The notes below the pieces were generated by a model that was not told where the DNA came from, made no database searches, and saw nothing but the letters and a program-made list of their open reading frames with translations. From positions 20,920,129-20,984,128 of the forward strand of contig CM053330.1 of assembly GCA_028583605.1 (NCBI GenBank): a stretch of 64,000 nucleotides of DNA. The letters run 5' to 3'. The position numbers and the translations under genes were made by a program. The DNA is from Dastarcus helophoroides (taxonomy: Eukaryota > Arthropoda > Insecta > Coleoptera > Bothrideridae). Below, piece after piece: positions 56,494 through 64,000 of the stretch; the first letter of the stretch is position 1, and each line of letters starts with the position of its first letter.

Positions 56494-58790
56494 CAGCGTG
56501 TCCCACTAGTGCGAGAAAGTCCAATAACTATGTTAAAATGAGGAATATATGGATTATTCTTTTTACGGTGTTGTCACATTTCTTGAAATGTACAAATTAA
56601 AAATATTTTTAACTACACAGGGTGTTCCACTTTTCCTGGCCAGACACCAACTTTTGTTTTTTAAACGGAAGTACACATTTTTTATATTTTTTTCGGATTC
56701 TACATAAAAAATAAAGGGTACTTTTTGTAGAATAGTCCTATTCGAATATTCACGGTTTTTGAGTTATCTCGCTTGAAAGGTTTTTCTAGTCGATATTGGC
56801 TGCTTACACTATTTGATACTAACAGGTTATGCTAAGAGCTACTGTGCCCATTTTTTTATCAGATGTTTAGTAAGGACGACTCTTCCGAATCGTGCTCCAA
56901 AAACTGCCCTGCGTTATACAGGGTGACCAAAATATCATGTCAAAATTGACAATTTAAAAATTGAAAAATTTCGAAAATTTTAAATGCAACACCCTATATA
57001 TTTTCATACCATGAGATGCAGAATTAAATTCTCTACAACTTTGCTTCACCTGCTCACCTGTCAAAGGATAATCATACAAATTTTCGAGTGACATAAAGTT
57101 CAATAGAAAAGTTACCCTAATAATTGTGAAATGAATTACTCCAAAGAAGAATTAATAAATATGGTGTACGCCGTAGGAGAAGCTCATGGTAACTGTTTAT
57201 TGGCAAATCGTATTTACCAAGCTAATAATCCAGATTTACAAACTGAAGGAGAGGTTTGAAAGAACGGCAAATGCAAATTATGAGAAGACAACAAGAACAC
57301 ACGCATGCAGTAATCAGGATAGTCAAATTGACATTGTGGGATGTGCAGTTCAAAATCCATCTACAAGTGTCAGAGAAATTGGTGATGAAATTAGTATTTC
57401 CAAAAGTGTGGTTCATAGAACGTTAAAGAAAAACAACTTCCACCCCTATCATCCTGAGCATCACCAAGAGAATACTTAAATGGTTTGTACTCAGATAAGT
57501 GGATAGGTAGAGGCGGTTCGATTCCATGGCCTCCCCGATCCCCAGACCTGTCTTGTCTAGATTTTTTTTATGGGGCTATATTAAAGACAAGGTGTATGAA
57601 ACTCCTCCGATAGATATAGAAGATTTACGGGCAAAAATAAGATATGCTTTTTTGACCGTAACTCCGGAAATGCTGCGAAATGTGTCGAGCAATTTTCGTC
57701 GTAGAATTGCTCAATGTCGTGAGAAAAATGGCAGACATTTTGAGCGGTTACCTGTTAATCACTAATTTAACTAGGTCTTTATTACTTTTGTAAGAAATGC
57801 ACGATGTTAATTTACTGTTTTGAATACTGCATGCGTGTGTTCCTGTTGTCTTCTCATAATTTGCATTTGCTGTTCCTTGAAACCTCTCCTTCAGTTTTAC
57901 AAAACACGTTGTACGAGGATATCTTTGTAAATCTGGATTATTAGCTTAGTAAATACGACTTGCCAATAAACAGTTACCATGACTCGACTAATTCTTCTAT
58001 TATTTATTTACTATTTTATTATTCTATTATTTATTTACAAATTCTTTAGAGTAATTCATTTCAGAATTACTACTATCGCTTTTCTATTAAACCTTATGTG
58101 AATCAAAAACTTGTATGATTATCCTTTGACAGGTGCCTACTACGTTATCTTACAAATAAACTATTTGTAAACTTCGCATTTTTTCATAAAAATGAGATTT
58201 CATGAGAAACTAATGAATTTAGGTATATGAGCAGGTGTAGAAAAGTTGTAGAGAATTTAATTCTGCATCTCATGGTATGAAAATATACAGGGTGTTGCAT
58301 TTAAAATTTTCGAAATTTTTCAATTTTTAAATTGTCAATTTTGACATGATATTTTGGTCACCCTGTATAACGCAGGGCAGTTTTTGGAGCACGATTCGGA
58401 AGAGTCGTCCTTACTAAACATCTGATAAAAAAATGGGCACAGTAGCTCTTAGCATAACCTGTTAGTATCAAATAGTGTAAGCAGCCAATATCGACTAGAA
58501 AAACCTTTCAAGCGAGATAACTCAAAAACCGTGAATATTCGAATAGGACTATTCTACAAAAAGTACCCTTTATTTTTTATGTAGAATCCGAAAAAAATAT
58601 AAAAAATGTGTACTTCCGTTTAAAAAACAAAAGTTGGTGTCTGGCCAGGAAAAGTGGAACACCCTGTGTAGTTGAAAATATTTTTAATTTGTACATTTTG
58701 AGAAATGTGACAACACCGTAACAAGAATAATTCATATATTCCTCATTTTAACATAGATATTGGACTTTCCCGCACTAGTGGGACACGCTG
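56494..58790. mobile_element. mariner-like element with ~0.8-1 kb inverted arms
   Basis: CAGCGTGTCCCACTAGTGCG at 56494 is mirrored from 58790, with TA duplicated outside (56492-56493 and 58791-58792). The mirror continues inward for the whole 5' region and into the transposase gene: GGTAACTGTTTATTGGCAAR, GCAAATTATGAGAAGACAAC and ACACACGCATGCAGTA occur near 57186-57310 and, inverted, near 57820-57980. The right arm keeps ~160 bp absent from the left and about 36 bp of coding sequence (after CCAGATTTACAAA) lost from it. So the right end is an inverted copy of the left end plus gene start, not an ordinary 3' end. Confidence 0.85.
57131..57765 (+). pseudogene. mariner-like transposase with large internal deletion
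   Basis: MNYSKEELINMVYAVGEAHG then NCLLANRIYQANNPDLQ form the N-terminal helix-turn-helix, starting near 57131. A ~36-bp deletion then shifts the frame to KLKERFERTANANYEKTTRT. QNPSTSVREIGDEISISKSV and NFHPYHPEHHQENT (stop 57477-57479) form a second DNA-binding block. The next recognisable segment, WIGRGGSIPWPPRSPD then LDFFLWGYIKDKVYETPPID (57500-57620), corresponds to the third catalytic region, ending GRHFERLPVNH. The first two catalytic aspartates are deleted. The general type resembles the DD41D copies, but D spacing cannot be measured. Confidence 0.83.
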
Positions 58791-59602
58791 TATACTAAGA
58801 ATATTCGCTTCCTGCATGATCAACCGCATCCGAACGCGCATGCGCATCTGATCATAAGCGAATTGGGGCAAATTAAATTCGCTTTTGGGTAGTTTGAAGG
58901 ATAAAATAGAGCAAACGGCAAGTCCGGTATTTACCAAATTTCATGTAAGGATTGTCCTCAAAAGTACGTCGGGTAGACTAGATGATCTCTTAAAATGCAA
59001 CTGAAGGAGCATTTGGATAATTTGAGGTACGGAAGAACTGAGAAGCAATTTGTAAAGTCACTTCCAAGAAATGGAAATTGCCTGAAATACCTAATATTAA
59101 AGTTTCCAGCTCTCTCGGAGGCAAAGTTGAAGGAAGGTGTTTTCGTTGGACCAGATATTAGACGGCTTATGGCTGATCCACAATTCTCCACAAACATTCC
59201 ACACACACTCTTCAAAGAGAAGAGTGGATTGCCTTTAAATAGGTCATAGAGAAATTTTTAGACAATAACAGAGACCCTAACTACAAAGAAATCGTTAAAA
59301 GAATGTCAAAAGCATTTCAAGGTTTAGGTTGCCTAATGAGTTTTAAAGTACATTTTGTTCATTACCACCTCGACTACTTTCTAGTAAATTTAGAAGATGT
59401 GAGTGAAGAGCAAGGTGAACGATTTTGCCAAGATATTAAGGAGATGGAAAAAAGATACCAGGGAAGATGGAGCTCAATGATGGCAGACTACTGTTGGATC
59501 TTCAGAGACCTTTCAGATGCTTCTCACAAGCGAAAATGTACCAAAAAGAGTCTCACCGGAAAATATAAATGTGTTTGGTGCTTATTAATTAATGTATTTT
59601 AG

Positions 59603-61677
59603 ATAAAAAAATAAGTTTTATTACGCAATTATAAATTATTTTATCTTTTATTTTAAGATGATAATTGTTTAAAATAGATACCTACATTGTCAGAAAACGT
59701 GACATTCTATGACAAAATGAAAGTCATTTTCGAATTCAACACATCTGAAAACATATGAATTAAACAAAAAAAAATCAAAGCAGCTCGCAATTTTTTCTCG
59801 CAGACATGTTATTTGAGCAAAGAGTATAAAATAATTCCTATGAAACGAAAAAAAAAGGTTTTCGTTAAATTAATTTTTTCCGACAACGAAAACGAATTAC
59901 GTCTTACTCTTTTACACTGTACTTAGGAGGAACTTGGTCTACAATACGTATAAAAGTTATAAGTATCTGAGATTCCTAAGTGTAATTTTTCTCTAAAAAA
60001 ACTAAGTTTTTCTTTAATAAAATTTGAATTATTTGATCAATCATTTCGAAAATCAATAGAGTTCTATCCTGATAAATTTAAAATCGGTAGAAAAAAGAAA
60101 ATCGATTAAGAATTGCGACAGTCGTTTTTCAATGAGCAATTTTGGAGTTAAACTCAATTTAAAAATGTTGCGAATGGTATCACCATCTAGAGAAAGTTCT
60201 CTTTTATTCAAAAAGCTATACTACAACCGATTTGGAACAAAATATCCGAGATATAATCATTTTTATGACAAAATTTGCGACAATAGAGCAATGTATTTTT
60301 AATCAAAAGGTTTGTATAAACAATCTGTGAAAAAATAATTATACAGGTGACGTAGCCGACTTTAACTCATTTATTTCTTTTCTGGCTAGCAAGATATTAA
60401 ATTAACAATATTGGTTTATTTGCCCCAAGGTTTATTATAATGTTGATAATAAAGATACCGTAATTTTTTTTTATTTGTCATATGTATATGTAAGTCGGTT
60501 TTCGAATTTCGAATTTAAGTATTTAGTTTTTAAAATAATTGTTCTTCTATTAAGCAGCGAGATACATTAAAAAAGAATCTACATACGCCTATGCATTCAT
60601 TTAATAGCTTATTATTTTTTATTTTAATATGGATTTTAAAACAAGAATTAAGTCATAAAGAGAATATATATACTATTTATGTTAATGGAAAATAAATTTA
60701 AAGATTAAAGCACACTAAAAGATGGCTAGAAGATACTGAATATTAATAAAAACTGCTCTACATAATGCCTTTCCAGGCCTGCCGGCAGCATTATTGTAAT
60801 ACAAATGACGTCAGGTATCTGATTCGCACAACCGGTATGAAATTCGATCGAGAGGTGAGTTTATCTTCTTTAGTTATAATATCATGTTAACAGACCACCT
60901 CGTAACTAACTAAACATTGGAAGGCATGGCAGAGCGCAAGGCAAAACTTTCTTTCATTCGTCGGGAATCATTGGACATCTTATGCGGTTGTCGGATTTAC
61001 TTTATATGAATGTTTTTCCCGTACACTTTATAGTATTATTTTCAAAAATACGTTAAAACGTTAAAATAAGCATAACGTAGAAAAAGCATAAAATGTTAAA
61101 AAAAAAGCAAAAAAAAACACAAAGAAAGGTATCGCAGTATACTTAGATTTGTGTAAATCGTGTAGAAATTAAATATCTCACGGTTTCTTATAAAACTTAG
61201 CAAAACAAGCATAATGCTTAAAATCCGGTCTTTGACAATAATATACATTGAAAAAAATAAAGTTGCCATTAATTAAGGATCGCCAGTCTTTATTATCTCG
61301 GCAACTAGTGATGTGATAAAGTGATAACCGCCTGTTGTACATTTAAAAGAAGCCTTAACTGCACTCTGACTGCGTTGGGACCTTTAATCCCAAGCCTGAA
61401 CTGCGCCCCAAGTTGATAATTACAGATATGCAAGTAGGTGGCCCAAGTATTAACTGCAGAAATGTAGCATCGGCAAATAAAACACAGTGGAAAAATCATG
61501 GCATGTATATTTTACTACATTAGGCAACAATTATATACAATACATACATATTAGATATATTTACAAAACTGAAAACATTTTATACAGTTTTACAATACAT
61601 AAATAATATTTCTTATTTTAATATAATACAACATTATATTTATATGATACACATTTTACAAAATCATATCATCATAT
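59603..61677. other. no gene recognised
   Basis: AT-rich. 61270-61360 is loosely similar to 38530-38640. A 64-codon minus frame at 61305-61499 has no recognisable domain. Confidence 0.4.
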
Positions 61678-61991
61678 TGTTACGGGCTTATCGGTTCGAT
61701 TTATTACACGTGATGGATTATACCACTTTATTACCAAATTAACTCGGCACACTTCAACTGAACAGTAACTCACTACTTATTTACTAATTACAGTAACTTC
61801 TAACTGACTGACTTGAGGGAAAGCTGACCGCCTTTTTATAGTTTTGGCCCCGGCTTCTAGAATTTAAGGCAGATAAGGCTTATCGAATGCCGAAATTTCT
61901 GGAACGCTTATCTGCCGTTTGTTTCGTTATCGCGGCCGCTTTCCCCTTATCAGAACCTTCTAGAAACTGTTTTTATTTACTAAATTCTACA
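61678..61991 (-). mobile_element. solo LTR, 314 bp
   Basis: On the minus strand it begins TGTAGAATTTAG and ends GCCCGTAACA. A TATAAAAAGG box lies at 61831-61840 and AATAAA signals near 61727-61732 and 61700-61705, in the order promoter then polyadenylation expected of an LTR. No second copy, primer site or polypurine tract adjoins, and flanks show no clear 4-6-bp duplication. A gypsy-type source is likely from the CGTAACA end. It lies directly beside the MULE relic. Confidence 0.7.
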
Positions 61992-62019
61992 ATTCTATCC
62001 TAAATCCTATTTCATGTAT

Positions 62020-63290
62020 TTACATTGCGTTACAATATTCTTTTGCATTCACAGTTTTAATTTTTATATAAGTATCTATCTGTACAGATTTTACAGTTTC
62101 CAGAAATACATGAATATTTGGATGAAGTGAGTAAAATAGTTGATTAAATTTGTAATGGAAGGACAGACATGCATTTGTTGTCCTACCAAAAGATGCACTG
62201 CTTGAGGCCCAAATGAATGGAGGAAATAATGCACCTTCCGTTACGTAGATGTCCGTCAAATAGTCCGCAAATTAAAAAATGTGTGTGTTGCTGGGAATGT
62301 CTGACATTAAATCGCAAACGAAGGCATCACTCACTTCACTTGGGTCCAAGAACGTCAGTCCAAATACGTGTCGTAACCATTTACCGTCTACAGATTTTTC
62401 GTCCTTATAATGAGCAGCAAGTCCCAGTTGCTGAAATTTTCGCCACCATGCCTGCGCCAGATGAAATCTGCAGCCAATAATCTTCACCATAGAAAAATTT
62501 TTCATCAGAATTATATGTATCGCCTTTTCAAAATCTACGACAATGATTTCGCGGTTCCACAATAAATTTCATTTTCCTTTTCAGCACATCAAACATCACG
62601 CTAGATGCAGATTCGTGTTTGTTTTTCAGTGGGCAAAATGCACTGGGGAGGTAGATATCACTTCTACGCACATGAATTGTGAATTATTTCATAAAATACT
62701 TTGTGCAATAATCGAAAGTTCCGTCAACGTAAATTTCTTTGCTTTCAAATTCAAATTTGTATCTAATGCAAATATCCCAAGATTTACGTCGTGGTCATTT
62801 ACAAGCACAAATGGTTCACCAGTGGTCGTTGAAATTGGAACTGCGTCAAGAAACTGATGAACATGTTGTGTTGACGAAGGTAATTTTGGCATGGAGAGCA
62901 ATTTTTGTCGGGGGATGGAATTTCCAATATACCGAATATTCTTACATGTCAATGTATCCAACCCTGCTTGTGATTCTATCTCTCTGCGAATGAGCTTAGC
63001 TGGTTTCTCACTAAGATTTCCTTCAACCCGATGTTTTACAGAATTGTTGATCTTCTGAGGATTTAGAATCTTCTCTTCGTTTTCTTCGTGATTGTGTATG
63101 CCATTAATTTTAGGAAAAACTGGATTGTCTTCGCCGATGGTGTAGAGTTTTACAGTGCACTTTTTCTGAGTAGAAGCATAACACTGCTCCCCAGTTGTCT
63201 CCAAAACTTTGAACTTTCGAAACTTTTGGTTTTCGTACAAAATAAGAGGGAAGCCCCTTTGACTTAATATTGGCTTTAAGGACATTTATC
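62020..63290 (-). pseudogene. FLYWCH / MULE-type transposase-derived protein, decayed
   Basis: Minus-strand order: LSQRGFPLILYENQKFRKFK and CYASTQKKCTVKL ... NGIHNHEE is a FLYWCH-type zinc-binding domain, though one expected Cys reads Ser. SEKPAKLIRREIESQAGLD and LPKLPSSTQHVHQFLDAV are the linker region. After stops at 62689-62560, WNREIIVVDFEKAI, VKIIGCRFHLAQAWWRK and FGLTFLDPSEVSDAF form the MULE transposase core. In another frame, LFPPFIWASS and RTTNACLSFHYKFNQLFYSL end the recognisable part at about 62060. The segment with the first catalytic aspartate (VDGTFK in relatives) is missing or scrambled. MULE-type genes of this kind are multicopy in insects; a domesticated origin is possible but this copy is dead. 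Confidence 0.85.
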
Positions 63291-64000
63291 GACGCTTGCG
63301 AATGTCTTACAGAAAATGAATACACAAGATTCAAGACAGTCCTTGTTATTTTATAGTAAGCCCGAATTTGAGTGGTCAATTTACTTTTCCAGCTTTCTAT
63401 TGTTATTATATAAACAAAAATACTATTTAAGCATAGCGCCTAATAGTCCAGTTCCTAATGGCGCCCTAATGACCATCTAATGAAAGAGCGCAGCTCAGGC
63501 AAGGGATTAACTTTCTCTGTAAAATCACAATTTTTTTCTTTATCAAGCCTTTCGAATGCGTAGTCAAAAGTATGACTGATGCAGCCTGTATATAAAATTG
63601 ATTTATTAAATCAACAACTATTAGCCAATATTAAATTTATATTAGTATGAAGTTATAGACAATTATATTAAATATCTATTTTTAAATACTCAAGTAACAT
63701 AATCTTTTTCAACAGATAAATTTAGTATATCATAAATGATTTGTATCTAACAATCTCGACAGGAAGATACAAGTGGGTCCCTTTTAAGTGTAGATGACAC
63801 GATAAAGCTTTCGGCAAAGTGAGATTTAATTAGAGCAGATACCAAAAGGCATTCCGTATTAAAAACCCATTAACCCTAATCTATGCATTTCAGCGTTAAC
63901 CTCGAACTTAATAACGGAAAACGAAGGATGTCGGATTTTATAGTTGGTTGTTTATTATTCCTCACCTCTGCTGCACCAGGTCTCTCAATATATTAAAAAT
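63291..64000. other. no gene recognised
   Basis: The first ~90 bp may be 5' flank of the MULE relic. Nothing else was identified up to the window edge. Confidence 0.4.

Larger units (their letters stand above)
56386..59045 (+). mobile_element. Penelope-like family A fragment interrupted by a mariner-like element
   Basis: The left piece (56386-56491) is the family A end repeat (CTTGTCCCTTGATACCAAG, then ACGCGTTTCGATAGCCAAG). The right piece (58793-59045) has a linker remnant, then SGIYQISCKDCPQKYVG and LKEHLDNLRYGRTEK of the GIY-YIG domain, with in-frame stops. It separates ELMRN from FVKSLP of the conserved ORF. AATTT near both junctions may be a target duplication but is too short to be sure. 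RT is absent, as in the copy at 10696-11012. Confidence 0.8.
55440..59602 (+). pseudogene. unassigned conserved multicopy ORF, split by nested TEs
   Basis: Two halves join when the insertion is removed. Left (55440-56385): FQYAIPMV, then a stop where I would expect Trp; DDCYFCSCNVKGYNSK; LNDLVRDLNLPKNAAKLLGL; LLHNGGFCASIPVGHSLHL; then, after a frame change, VCGDFKILGMSLEQQ, KFPCFLC and LLPPLCIKLELMRN. Right (59045-59602): FVKSLPRNGNCLKYL, FPALSEAKLKEGVFVGPDIR, VSEEQGERFCQDIKEMEKRY and YQGRWSSMMADYCW. I recall this order from a widespread, repetitive family of uncharacterised predicted proteins in arthropods and cnidarians. The paired Cys motifs (CYFC, CFLC) suggest metal binding. Function is unknown, and the copy number suggests TE association. 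At least two stops or frame changes and the insertion kill it. Confidence 0.72.

Noticed and set aside
1..64000. Operon-like or defence-system gene cluster
   Set aside because: No bacterial-type gene arrangement, ribosome-binding sites or clustered intact ORFs; all recognisable coding belongs to eukaryotic TE families.

Overview
This 64-kb window is AT-rich, non-coding-dominated eukaryotic nuclear DNA, most likely from an arthropod and probably an insect. The clues are the repeat families: DD34D mariner, DD41D mariner-like elements, Penelope-like elements (PLEs) with a GIY-YIG domain, a FLYWCH/MULE-type protein, a non-LTR retrotransposon RNase H, and hAT, Tc1 and LTR elements. I found no exon I would assign to a host gene and no rRNA or complete tRNA gene. 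Nearly everything interpretable is a transposable element (TE), usually broken and often inserted into another TE. Family names come from remembered motifs and were not searched.

Layout. 0-7 kb: a decayed non-LTR retrotransposon 3' end (1439-2470, minus) and a small hairpin. 7.16-10.5 kb: a non-autonomous LTR element with two apparently identical 292-bp LTRs, a CTAT target duplication, a tRNA-like primer-binding site and two tandem arrays. 10.7-11.0 kb: a PLE GIY-YIG fragment. 15.3-20.0 kb: a foldback DNA element carrying an unidentified insertion and a DD41D mariner. 21.5-23.2 kb: a PLE end, a hairpin and a complete hammerhead ribozyme consensus (23138-23205). 23.9-27.2 kb: a near-palindromic element interrupted by a PLE with a 12-bp target duplication. 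27.4-28.5 kb: a Tc1-like transposase relic. 28.7-30.3 kb: a foldback element with a PLE end inside its right arm. 31.8-37.3 kb: SINE-like copies, a 15-bp minisatellite and low-complexity DNA. 38.8-39.8 kb: two PLE insertions made only of inverted ends. 40.6-45.3 kb: two more DNA elements, one hosting a young PLE with near-perfect inverted ends and a 399-codon RT/GIY-YIG frame.

47.3-52.2 kb: a mariner pseudogene split by a hAT MITE, then a DD41D element split by a DD34D mariner. 55.4-59.6 kb: a three-level nest, in which an unassigned conserved ORF is split by a PLE that is itself split by a mariner-like element with ~0.8-1 kb inverted arms. 61.7-63.3 kb: a solo LTR beside a FLYWCH/MULE relic, both on the minus strand.

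The nesting gives relative ages. The young layer includes the identical-LTR element and the PLE at 43-45 kb. The old layer includes the non-LTR, Tc1-like, MULE and first mariner relics. No new functional gene system is demonstrated. The most distinctive items are the canonical hammerhead ribozyme, the large palindromic DNA elements, the inverted-end-only PLE insertions, and the LTR element whose primer site lacks the usual CCA complement.
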